This document shows, piece by piece, positions 1 to 5,435 of a DNA stretch of 6,812 nt (position 1 is its first letter; every line of letters begins with the position of its first letter). A program made the position numbers and the translations under genes. The DNA comes from DAHVFY01 sp040388665 (GTDB lineage: Bacteria > Chlamydiota > Chlamydiia > Chlamydiales > Rhabdochlamydiaceae). Under the pieces are notes generated by a model. That model did no database searches, was not told the DNA's origin, and saw nothing but the letters and a program-made list of their open reading frames with translations. The stretch spans positions 1 through 6,812 of the forward strand of contig JAZKBL010000027.1 of assembly GCA_040388665.1 (NCBI GenBank), in the 5' to 3' direction.

Positions 1-360
1 GAACCCAACAAAGTTTGGTGCAAAAATGCAGCCATGTTATGCGTGGTCATTTCTAGAAAGAACTTCGAACATAACGAAAAGCCAGCAGTCACGCACGGTT
101 ATGACACTGGATCGGCTTGGGAAAACTTAGCTTTAGAAGGCGCTAGCCGTAACCTCGTCGTTCATGGAATGGCAGGATTTGACTATGAGAAGGCCAAAGT
201 AGACCTCAAAATTCCGGACGTTTTTGACGTCATGGCAATGTTTGCGGCAGGTCACCAGGCACCTAAAGAAACACTTCCTGAACCTGTTAGAAAGATGGAA
301 GCACCCTCAGGCAGAAAAAAGATTGAAGAAATCATGATGGAAGGTTGCTTTCGCACATAG
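1..360 (+). CDS. Nitroreductase-family protein, C-terminal part (5' end outside window)
   Basis: The reading frame is open from base 1 to the TAG at 358-360, so this is the 3' end of a longer gene and the first in-frame ATG (34) is internal. The visible 119 residues match the C-terminal half of the FMN-dependent nitroreductase fold. A segment reading KNAAMLCVVISRK resembles the core beta strand that follows the FMN-contacting region. A segment around HGYDTGSAWENLALEG, then NLVVHGMAGFDYEKA, is typical of the family members that carry an H-(S/G)-(F/Y)-D-T-G motif. Such enzymes are cytoplasmic oxidoreductases that use NAD(P)H and FMN to reduce nitro compounds or quinones; the physiological substrate cannot be told from the sequence. 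The tail (KKIEEIMMEGCFRT) is short and polar. The gene converges on the minus-strand histone gene, and the only hairpin between them has its T-run on the minus strand. Confidence 0.85.
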   Translation, partial: EPNKVWCKNAAMLCVVISRKNFEHNEKPAVTHGYDTGSAWENLALEGASRNLVVHGMAGFDYEKAKVDLKIPDVFDVMAMFAAGHQAPKETLPEPVRKMEAPSGRKKIEEIMMEGCFRT

Positions 361-362
361 GC

Positions 363-399
363 AAAAAAAATCGAGCAGGTCTTAAGACTCTGCTCGATT
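363..399 (-). terminator. Intrinsic terminator of the longer Hc2-like gene
   Basis: A 10-bp perfect stem (369-378 with 390-399) encloses an 11-base loop that is itself nearly self-complementary (GTCTTAAGAC). On the minus strand the stem is followed by a run of T (complement of A363-370). The + strand side has no T-run, so it should act mainly on the minus-strand histone transcript, whose stop lies 38 bases upstream. Confidence 0.85.
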
Positions 400-437
400 G
401 CGTAAAAAACTAAGGCTTAGATTTTTAAGACGAAAAA

Positions 438-827
438 TTACTCTTGGTGCGAACCGATACCGATCGCATCTAAGTGCAACGCATCCATGATTTTTTTGCC
501 CATAGAAGGCTTTTTCTTCGCTCTTCTTTTAGCAGTTTTCTTTGGAGCTTTTTTCGCTACAGATTTCTTAGCTGCTTTTTTAACTGTTTTTTTAGCTGCT
601 TTCTTAGCAACTTTCTTTACAGCTTTCTTAGCAACTTTTTTCTTAGCAACTTTTTTAGCAGCTTTTCTAACTGTTTTCTTAACAGCTTTTTTCGCTACTT
701 TTTTAGCAACTTTCTTCTTAGTTACTTTTTTTGCAGAAGCTTTCTTAGCTACTGACTTCTTAGCTTTTACTTTACGTACAGCTGCTTTCTTAGCAGGCTT
801 ACGCGCAGCTTTTCTTTTTACTACCAT
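438..827 (-). CDS. hctB: Histone H1-like DNA-binding protein of the chlamydial Hc2 type (longer copy)
   Basis: The protein has 129 residues and is very rich in Lys and Ala. Nearly its whole length consists of short repeats such as AKKAVKK, AKKVAKK and KKTVKKA, as in chlamydial Hc2, which binds DNA and RNA and condenses the nucleoid late in development. The ATG at 827 is chosen because AAGGAG (840-835) lies 7 bases upstream; an in-frame start further out at 887 has no such signal and would add residues unlike the rest. The last ~24 residues, from KPSMGKKI to GIGSHQE, are not repetitive and are less basic, which I do not associate with classical Hc2. A terminator follows directly. In Chlamydia trachomatis hctB is a late gene read by sigma-28; here I see only a weak CGATA core in the leader, so regulation is open. 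Lys/Ala-repeat proteins also occur outside Chlamydiae (AlgP, BpH1), so the name rests partly on context. Confidence 0.82.
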   Translation of the reverse strand: MVVKRKAARKPAKKAAVRKVKAKKSVAKKASAKKVTKKKVAKKVAKKAVKKTVRKAAKKVAKKKVAKKAVKKVAKKAAKKTVKKAAKKSVAKKAPKKTAKRRAKKKPSMGKKIMDALHLDAIGIGSHQE

Positions 828-930
828 TTTGTTTCTCCTTGTTTCGCAAGACCTGAGCCAGAGTTTGTGGGTAAGAGGCCATACCAACCTATTCCCTATC
901 GCGGACGAGCCACACCCTGTTTTGCCTTAC
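828..930 (-). promoter_or_regulatory. Leader of the longer Hc2-like gene, shared with its neighbour
   Basis: Read on the minus strand, this ~100-base segment carries blocks in the same order and spacing as the segment before the second histone gene: TAAGGCA (929-923), CCGC (904-901), TAGGGAATAGG (898-888) and TCTTGCGAAACAAGGAGAA just before the start codon. The Shine-Dalgarno AAGGAG is within the last block. The bases between the blocks have diverged. The segment begins beside a weak -10-like TTGTAA, so it may be mostly transcribed 5' leader; no convincing -35 box was found. Confidence 0.55.
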
Positions 931-971
931 AAATTTCGATATATGAATATTCACCTATAAAAACAAATAAA

Positions 972-1063
972 AAAAACTGAGAGATAATTCATTTCACGAA
1001 AAAAGTTCACAATTGTAACGTTACAATTAACGACTTTTTTCTCTAAAAAAACTAGTCAGTTTT
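972..1063. repeat. Nested inverted repeat between the two histone genes
   Basis: The centre is an 18-bp perfect palindrome, AATTGTAAC/GTTACAATT (1011-1028). After a 4-base unpaired step on each side, the symmetry resumes with AAAAAAGT (999-1006) facing ACTTTTTT (1033-1040). Further out, AAAACTGA (973-980) faces TCAGTTTT (1056-1063). It lies upstream of the longer histone gene and downstream of the terminator of the shorter one. It could be an operator, a cruciform-prone AT-rich element or a second weak bidirectional terminator. Apart from this structure, 931-1084 is AT-rich and shows no gene. Confidence 0.6.
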
Positions 1064-1084
1064 ACCTATGGAAAAATTGAAAAT

Positions 1085-1122
1085 AAAAAAAACCGAATAA
1101 ATCTTAAAAATCTATTCGGTTT
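1085..1122 (-). terminator. Intrinsic terminator of the shorter Hc2-like gene
   Basis: A 10-bp perfect stem, AAACCGAATA (1090-1099) with TATTCGGTTT (1113-1122), has a 13-base loop. On the minus strand it is followed by a T-run (complement of A1085-1092). It begins 27 bases after the stop codon of the shorter histone gene. Confidence 0.85.
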
Positions 1123-1149
1123 GGATGGAAAAGAAATTCTTAAAAAGAA

Positions 1150-1380
1150 TTAAGCTTTTGCTTTTTTAGCAGTAGACTTTCTTTTTGTTGTTTTCTTAGC
1201 TTTTACTTTTCTTACTGCTTTTTTAACTGTTTTTTTCACAGCTTTCTTAACAGCTTTCACTGCTTTTTTAGCTTTTGCTTTTACAGTTTTTTTCTTAGCA
1301 GCAGGTTTTCTTTTTGCTGTTTTAACTTTACGTGCAGCAGCTTTCTTAGCNNNNNNNNNNGTTTTTCTTTTGATAGCCAT
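1150..1380 (-). CDS. Second, shorter Hc2-like histone protein; contains an assembly gap
   Basis: About 76 residues, almost only Lys, Ala, Arg, Val and Thr, in repeats such as KKAVKAVKKAVKKTVKK, give the composition of a nucleic-acid-binding Hc2-type protein. The start MAIKRK (ATG at 1380) has AAGGAG 7 bases upstream, the same arrangement as in the neighbouring copy, whose start is MVVKRK. Bases 1351-1360 are ten N. The codon entering the gap begins AC and is therefore Thr, and the frame after the gap (AKKAAARKVK) is in phase only if the gap length is right. The neighbour has five residues where this copy shows Thr plus three unknown ones, so the true gap may not be ten bases. Unlike the neighbour, it ends inside the repeat region (STAKKAKA) and has no distinct tail. 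The two genes are in tandem with separate terminators and leaders, which suggests a duplication and two transcripts. Confidence 0.75.
   Translation of the reverse strand: MAIKRKXXXXAKKAAARKVKTAKRKPAAKKKTVKAKAKKAVKAVKKAVKKTVKKAVRKVKAKKTTKRKSTAKKAKA
1351..1360. other. Run of ten N (assembly gap or masked bases)
   Basis: Ten undetermined bases lie near the 5' end of the shorter histone gene. Repeated Lys/Ala codons shared by the adjacent paralogue would confuse short-read assembly, so the gap length may be nominal. Confidence 0.99.
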
Positions 1381-1480
1381 TTGTATTCTCCTTGTTTCGT
1401 AAGAAGTGGGAGACAATTCGCATAAAGACTCTTTCGAGCCTATTACCTACAGCGGCCCTGCGCCACTCCCCTGCCTTATA
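1381..1480 (-). promoter_or_regulatory. Leader of the shorter Hc2-like gene, shared with its neighbour
   Basis: On the minus strand it carries the blocks found before the longer histone gene: TAAGGCA (1478-1472), CCGC (1455-1452), TAGGTAATAGG (1449-1439) and TCTTACGAAACAAGGAGAA ending just before the start. A -10-like TATAAG (1480-1475) sits at its upstream edge, without a recognisable -35 box. If that is the -10, the ~95-base remainder is transcribed leader. Confidence 0.55.
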
Positions 1481-1697
1481 ATTAATATATTAAATTATTT
1501 ACTATTAATTAAACAAACAAATACGATACACAAATTACAACAAAACAAATGTGTAATTATCTAAAACTACCTTCTAGACAACTCCAAGAGGCAGTTTTTG
1601 CAAAAAAAATAATTAAAAATTATTTTCAAACACTGCAAAATTAACTAATAAAAACGAAAAAAACTAAACCACTCATTACAAACGAGATAAAATCATT
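1481..1697. other. AT-rich divergent intergenic region with a nested inverted repeat
   Basis: This spacer separates the leftward histone gene from the rightward rarA and holds no credible gene. Its one clear structure is at 1591-1636: outer arms GCAGTTTTTG (1591-1600) and CAAACACTGC (1627-1636) pair with one mismatch, and inner arms AAAATAATT (1606-1614) and AATTATTTT (1618-1626) pair perfectly around AAA. A bulge of five bases separates the two stems on the left only. Neither side has a T-run directly after the full stem, so it is not an ordinary intrinsic terminator. Confidence 0.6.
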
Positions 1698-1727
1698 TTG
1701 ACAAAATTAACTCATTGATTGTTAAAT
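1698..1727 (+). promoter_or_regulatory. Probable rarA promoter, giving an almost leaderless mRNA
   Basis: A perfect -35 hexamer TTGACA (1698-1703) is followed after 18 bases by TTAAAT (1722-1727), a 4-of-6 match to the -10 consensus. Transcription would start near 1734, only a few bases before the ATG at 1737. This agrees with the absence of a Shine-Dalgarno sequence there. Confidence 0.5.
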
Positions 1728-1736
1728 AGATATCTT

Positions 1737-2996
1737 ATGGACATTCCTTTATACGAAAAACTACGCCCAAAAGTACTTTCTGACATCGCTGGACAAGAAC
1801 ATTTGGTCGGAGAACGAGGTTATCTCAAGTTCATTGTCGATTCAAAAAAACCAACTTCCCTTCTCCTCTACGGTCCCCCGGGGTGTGGAAAGACAACAAT
1901 TGCCCGTTTGTATGCCAAAGCATTCAACATTCCGTTCATTTCGTTGTCAGGAGTTCTTCAATCAACAGCCGAATTGAAAAAAATTCTCAAAGAAGGAGAA
2001 GAAAACCCTCTTTTCCGTCGGCAAATCATCCTTTTTTTCGATGAAATCCATCGATTAAATAAAGCCCAACAAGACATTTTCTTGCCATTTCTCGAGGACG
2101 GATCGCTACTTTTAGTCGGAGCAACAACAGAAAATCCATCTTTTGTTCTGAACAACGCTCTTCTTTCTCGTTTACGCGTCTTAACACTCAATTCTCTATC
2201 CGAAGATTCGCTCGAAAACATCATTAAACGATATGAAAGCCAAGCAAAACCGCTCCCAATTACACCCGAAGCCCGCCATTTTTTAATCGCTCAATCTGCA
2301 GGTGACGGTCGCCATTTACTCAACTTAATCGAAACAATCCAACAGCTTCCAGATGCTCAAATTTACGATGTAGAAGAGCTGTCTCATTTTCTACAAAAAA
2401 GACCTGCGCTCTACGATCGAGATGGCGAAGGGCATTACAACCTCATTTCTGCTCTGCACAAATCAATTCGAGGATCTGATCCCGACGCGTCCATTTACTG
2501 GTTAGCCCGGATGCTTGAAGGTGGAGAAGAGCCTTTATTCATTGCACGTAGATTGATCCGAGCTGCAACCGAAGACGTCGGGTTAGCAGACCCACAAGCT
2601 CTTCAAGTGGCCCTCGCAGCCTATCAAACATACCAAATGCTAGGCTCCCCAGAAGGAGAATTAGCCATAGCTCAGGCCACCATTTACCTCGCTTTGAGTC
2701 CGAAAAGCAATGCAGCCTATCGAGCGTATGAAGCTTCAAGAAAGGTAGCTTCGGAATCAAACCAGCTCAATCCCCCTAAAATTATCTTGAATGCACCGAC
2801 CAAGCTGATGAAGGAACAAGGGCTATCCTTAGGCTATATTTACGACCACGACACTCCAGAGGGGTTCTCAGGCCAAGACTACTTCCCTCCGGAGCTTGAA
2901 CGTACAAATTTCTACGAACCGGTAGAAAGAGGCTTTGAAAGGGAAATGAAAAAGCGGCTCGATTACTTCGCTCGATTACGCTCTCAAAAAGTTTAA
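1737..2996 (+). CDS. rarA: RarA/MgsA-type AAA+ ATPase (replication-associated recombination protein A)
   Basis: The 419-residue protein matches the RarA/MgsA/WHIP family along its length. The N-terminus (PLYEKLRPKVLSDIAGQEHL) has the family entry motif. Walker A is GPPGCGKTT at residues 46-54, Walker B DEIH at 102-105, sensor 1 ATTENP at 129-134, and a probable arginine finger lies in LLSR at 142-145. The middle (RGSDPDASIYWLARML, about residue 240 on) and the C-terminal tetramerisation region (NAPTKLMKEQG, then YEPVERGFEREMKKRL near 395) are characteristic. The family acts at stalled replication forks and DNA ends in the cytoplasm, with links to SSB and the clamp-loader fold. The ATG at 1737 is preferred over an in-frame TTG at 1719, because family proteins begin close to the PLYEKLRP motif and the TTG lies inside the probable promoter. 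No Shine-Dalgarno sequence precedes it. No clear terminator is seen after the stop. Confidence 0.95.
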   Translation: MDIPLYEKLRPKVLSDIAGQEHLVGERGYLKFIVDSKKPTSLLLYGPPGCGKTTIARLYAKAFNIPFISLSGVLQSTAELKKILKEGEENPLFRRQIILFFDEIHRLNKAQQDIFLPFLEDGSLLLVGATTENPSFVLNNALLSRLRVLTLNSLSEDSLENIIKRYESQAKPLPITPEARHFLIAQSAGDGRHLLNLIETIQQLPDAQIYDVEELSHFLQKRPALYDRDGEGHYNLISALHKSIRGSDPDASIYWLARMLEGGEEPLFIARRLIRAATEDVGLADPQALQVALAAYQTYQMLGSPEGELAIAQATIYLALSPKSNAAYRAYEASRKVASESNQLNPPKIILNAPTKLMKEQGLSLGYIYDHDTPEGFSGQDYFPPELERTNFYEPVERGFEREMKKRLDYFARLRSQKV

Positions 2997-3081
2997 GCTG
3001 CTGATTCAATTTTTAAACACCCCGTTTCATCGATTTTCAATAAAAAATTCACCAAAAAACCCCTAAATCTTTAAGAATTCT

Positions 3082-3110
3082 TTGGCTTATTTAAGCAGAT
3101 CAGTTATATT
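3082..3110 (+). promoter_or_regulatory. Sigma-70-type promoter before the 479-aa protein gene
   Basis: TTGGCT (3082-3087), an exact 17-base spacer and TATATT (3105-3110) form a good housekeeping promoter, with a start expected near 3117. It lies in the 140-base gap after rarA, so the next gene probably has its own transcript and may carry terC with it. Confidence 0.6.
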
Positions 3111-3122
3111 CCATACCCGTTA

Positions 3123-3127
3123 AGGGG
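3123..3127 (+). promoter_or_regulatory. Ribosome binding site of the 479-aa protein gene
   Basis: AGGGG lies 9 bases before the ATG at 3137. TACCC (3114-3118) can pair with GGGTA (3125-3129), which would hide part of the site if the transcript starts early enough to include it. Confidence 0.5.
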
Positions 3128-3136
3128 TAAATATTC

Positions 3137-4576
3137 ATGCTAGATGTAACTTCACCACGTAAAAACAAAATTAATCTCGCTGACTACAATAGTGAGCAAG
3201 ATATTCAAAATCGAATTATTCTATCTGACTTTACACCATTCGATCTTGCAGTTTTAGAAGAAATTTTATTTAGCCCTCTCAAAATATCTTTAAAGAAAAT
3301 GGCTCGAAACATTTCGGCCGATGAATCTGATTTAACACCCTTCTTAGAGAAAATGACCGTAGCAGGTCTCCTTACAGTTGCAGGCGATGCCATCACTGTA
3401 GATAAGGACATGCGCAAATACTTTGAATTTCAAGTTCAGCGCTTTGATCCAGACTTTAAGCCTGACATGGAGTTTTTACACGCCGTTTTACGCCGCATTC
3501 CAACACACATCCTCCCTACTTGGTACTCCATTTCCCGCACATCTAGTAACGTATTTGATTCGATCGTTGAAAAGCACCTCCTCACACCTCAAGTATTCCA
3601 GCGCCACTTAAGCGAACTCAACATCACAGACCCGACTACTCTTGGAATTATGAAAGATGTCCTGACATCTGACTTAAAAGCCTCATCGAGTGACTTAATC
3701 GCTAAATATAACTTGACCCGACCTGACTTCGAGCGAATCATGCTGCACCTAGAGTTCAGCTTTATTTGTTCAGTTCGCTATGTCAAAGAAGATGACCATT
3801 GGCACGAAGTTGTCACCCCTTTCCATGAATGGAGCGAATACCTCACATTCTTAAAAGAGACCAACGCGCCCGTGATCGATTCACCGGATCTCATCATCCG
3901 TCGAAGAGAAAACGAATATGCCTTCGTTGAAGACATGACCGAATTATTGCAATTCATCCAAAAGAAGCCGCCCGCAACCGATTATGCATCTTTATATGAA
4001 GAACTCCCAATCAAACTCGCTTCACGTTGTGAACTTCCACTCGAAACTTCTGAAGATTTAGTCTTTGCGAAAGCCTACTTCTCCCATTTAATTGAAAAGA
4101 TCTGCCTCATTAAACTCGCAGATCAGATTGACGGAAGACTTTACGCTCTCGATACAGCCAATGACTGGTTAGACATGACCTTAGAAAATAAGGTTCTTTT
4201 CCTCTATCGCCATCCACTCAACCGAATTTTAAGCAAATGCTCAAATCAAGAGCTTCCAACAGATCTAGTCATCGACCGAAACATCCGTGAAGCAGAAAAA
4301 TCGATCAAGCGCGTCATGCATGGCGGCTGGGTTCTTTTTGACGACTTCATCAAAGGGGTGTTCGTTTCTCTCAACGATGACTCTATCGTGATGTTGAAAA
4401 AAACAGGCAAACAGTGGCAATACTCGATCCCAACGTACTCTGATGCAGAAGTAAACCTCATCAAAGCCACCATTTTTGATTGGCTATTTGAAGCAGGTAT
4501 CGTTGCAACAGGAACGTTTGAAGGACGCGATTGCTTCGCAGTGACAGCATTTGGTCGCTTTTTCTTTGCAGATTAA
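3137..4576 (+). CDS. Conserved-looking 479-aa protein of unknown function
   Basis: I do not recognise this protein. It is soluble by eye: no signal peptide, no membrane segment, a balanced charged composition and many predicted helices. Residues about 25-100 (from LSDFTPFDLAVLEEIL through AGLLTVAGDAITVDKDM) have the helix-helix-hairpin pattern of a winged-helix domain. The C-terminus (FDWLFEAGIVATGTFEGRDC, then AVTAFGRFFF) looks like a second wing, so a DNA-binding or scaffold role is possible but unproven. The middle holds several L/I-rich helices and a Trp/His-rich stretch (DDHWHEVVTPFHEWSEYL, about residues 219-236). It has its own promoter and ribosome binding site, and terC follows its stop after 24 bases, so the two may be co-transcribed. 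Codon use looks like that of rarA and terC, giving no sign of recent transfer. Its size and ordinary context suggest a lineage-conserved gene. Confidence 0.85.
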   Translation: MLDVTSPRKNKINLADYNSEQDIQNRIILSDFTPFDLAVLEEILFSPLKISLKKMARNISADESDLTPFLEKMTVAGLLTVAGDAITVDKDMRKYFEFQVQRFDPDFKPDMEFLHAVLRRIPTHILPTWYSISRTSSNVFDSIVEKHLLTPQVFQRHLSELNITDPTTLGIMKDVLTSDLKASSSDLIAKYNLTRPDFERIMLHLEFSFICSVRYVKEDDHWHEVVTPFHEWSEYLTFLKETNAPVIDSPDLIIRRRENEYAFVEDMTELLQFIQKKPPATDYASLYEELPIKLASRCELPLETSEDLVFAKAYFSHLIEKICLIKLADQIDGRLYALDTANDWLDMTLENKVLFLYRHPLNRILSKCSNQELPTDLVIDRNIREAEKSIKRVMHGGWVLFDDFIKGVFVSLNDDSIVMLKKTGKQWQYSIPTYSDAEVNLIKATIFDWLFEAGIVATGTFEGRDCFAVTAFGRFFFAD

Positions 4577-4578
4577 TA

Positions 4579-4590
4579 TCTCTTAAGAGA
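4579..4590. repeat. 12-bp perfect palindrome in the gap before terC
   Basis: TCTCTTAAGAGA fills half of the 24-base spacer between the 479-aa protein gene and terC, and its right half is the best available ribosome binding site for terC. It may be chance. Confidence 0.4.
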
Positions 4591-4600
4591 ATCTGAAGAG

Positions 4601-5293
4601 ATGCTCGGACAAACTTTTGATCTCACCGATATTCCACGCCTTTTGGCTTTGATCCTGATCGAAGTCCTATTGTCCGCGGATAACGCCCTGATCTTAGCCG
4701 CCATTGTCCAAAAACTCCCCCAACACCTCAGAAATAAAGCGCTGATTATCGGGGCCACCTCGGCCATATTCCTTCGTGGACTCGCCATCGCAACAGTCTC
4801 CTTTATCCTCAAATCACGCTGGTTACAACTTCTAGGCGCTGCCTACCTCTTCTACCTTTGCATCCACCATTTCCTTTCCAAAACGAAGTCCCCAACAGGC
4901 AAAAAGCCCCTCCACTCCCTTTGGAAAACAATCATAGTCATCGAACTCATGGACCTATCGTTTGCTATGGACTCAGTGATCGCTGGTATCGCCTTTATCG
5001 TAACCCCCGAATCCGATGACACCTACTCACTATTCCACCCAAAAATTTGGATCGTCTATGTTGGCGGCATCATCGGCCTCCTCATGATCCGTTATGCCGC
5101 CGGCCACTTCATCCGCCTAATCGACAAATTCCCAAACCTATCCACCAGCGCCTATTTACTAGTAGGCTGGGTAGCAGTCAAACTAACAGTAAGCATTCTA
5201 CTCCCAGAACTCCACCACTTCGAATACCTATTCTGGACCATCTTCGCCCTAATCTTCATCAGCGGCCTCCGCAAAAAACAAACACAAGCTTAG
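4601..5293 (+). CDS. TerC-family integral membrane protein (probable metal-ion exporter)
   Basis: The 230-residue, strongly hydrophobic protein has about seven membrane segments: roughly residues 11-36, 46-68, 74-92, 108-132, 150-167, 184-202 and 209-224. Two family signatures are visible: EVLLSADNALILA (21-33), with acidic residues inside the first membrane helix, and IELMDLSFAMDSVIAG (114-129) in the fourth, placing E115, D118 and D124 in the membrane. TerC relatives such as the Bacillus YkoY/YceF proteins are linked to manganese export and loading of secreted metalloenzymes; others were named from tellurite resistance. The metal here cannot be told. The length is normal. It begins 24 bases after the preceding gene; AAGAG (4585-4589) lies 11 bases before the ATG and GAAGAG touches it directly, so the ribosome site is poorly defined. 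The last codon and the TAG stop lie inside the left inverted repeat that begins at 5286. Confidence 0.9.
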   Translation: MLGQTFDLTDIPRLLALILIEVLLSADNALILAAIVQKLPQHLRNKALIIGATSAIFLRGLAIATVSFILKSRWLQLLGAAYLFYLCIHHFLSKTKSPTGKKPLHSLWKTIIVIELMDLSFAMDSVIAGIAFIVTPESDDTYSLFHPKIWIVYVGGIIGLLMIRYAAGHFIRLIDKFPNLSTSAYLLVGWVAVKLTVSILLPELHHFEYLFWTIFALIFISGLRKKQTQA

Positions 5294-5398
5294 TGAGCAT
5301 GCCTCAAACTTAGCGTGCTATCTCTCAGAAAATTCATCAGCGCAGAGACAAGTTGAGGCGCAGAGAATTCAGAGAAAAAAGAGAGGGCTACGCCAACG
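5286..5398 (+). repeat. Left long inverted repeat
   Basis: This segment matches the reverse complement of 6334-6450. From the outer edge AAGCTTAG, the first 71 bases (5286-5356) align without gaps with 5 mismatches. The inner ~40 bases align with small insertions and share CAGAGAA, AGAGAAAAAAG and GGCTNCGCCNACG. The match stops abruptly outside 5286. Inside it, CGCAGAGA occurs twice (5341-5348 and 5359-5366), and AGCATGC/GCGTGCT (5297-5303/5314-5320) can form a small hairpin. The first eight bases overlap the end of terC. The sequence type resembles dispersed intergenic repeats, but copy number in the genome cannot be judged here. Confidence 0.9.
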
Positions 5399-5435
5399 GA
5401 TTTGTAGATTTATTTTCCAGAGTTTTGCATTCTCT

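Noticed and set aside
828..887. In-frame upstream extension of the longer histone protein (start at 887)
   Set aside because: No ribosome binding site, atypical residues, and the segment overlaps the leader shared with the second histone gene.
901..929. Sigma-28 promoter for the longer histone gene, as known for hctB in Chlamydia trachomatis
   Set aside because: Only a CGATA core is present. The TAAA element at the right distance is poor, and the core is not kept in the second leader.
474..960. Long + strand open frames rich in Phe, Leu and Ala, opposite the longer histone gene
   Set aside because: They are the complement of AAG/AAA/GCT codon repeats, which read as Phe/Leu/Ala-rich nonsense. 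The minus strand has a good ribosome site, terminator and a recognisable product.
438..1380. Histone repeat DNA as a CRISPR array or satellite
   Set aside because: The periodicity comes from Lys/Ala codons in an open frame with start, ribosome site and terminator. There are no unique spacers.
1381..1420. Leader hairpin hiding the ribosome site of the shorter histone gene (TTGT-CTCC with GGAG-ACAA)
   Set aside because: Two 4-bp helices with a bulge are weak, and the longer gene's leader cannot form the same pairing.
1719..1736. TTG start giving rarA six extra residues
   Set aside because: It overlaps the probable -10 region, and family proteins start close to the PLYEKLRP motif, as the ATG at 1737 does.
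4577..4600. yybP-ykoY manganese riboswitch before terC, as seen with some TerC relatives
   Set aside because: The gap to the previous gene is only 24 bases, far too short for that riboswitch.
5047..5313. 88-aa + strand frame rich in Pro, Arg and His
   Set aside because: It is an out-of-frame reading of the 3' part of terC.
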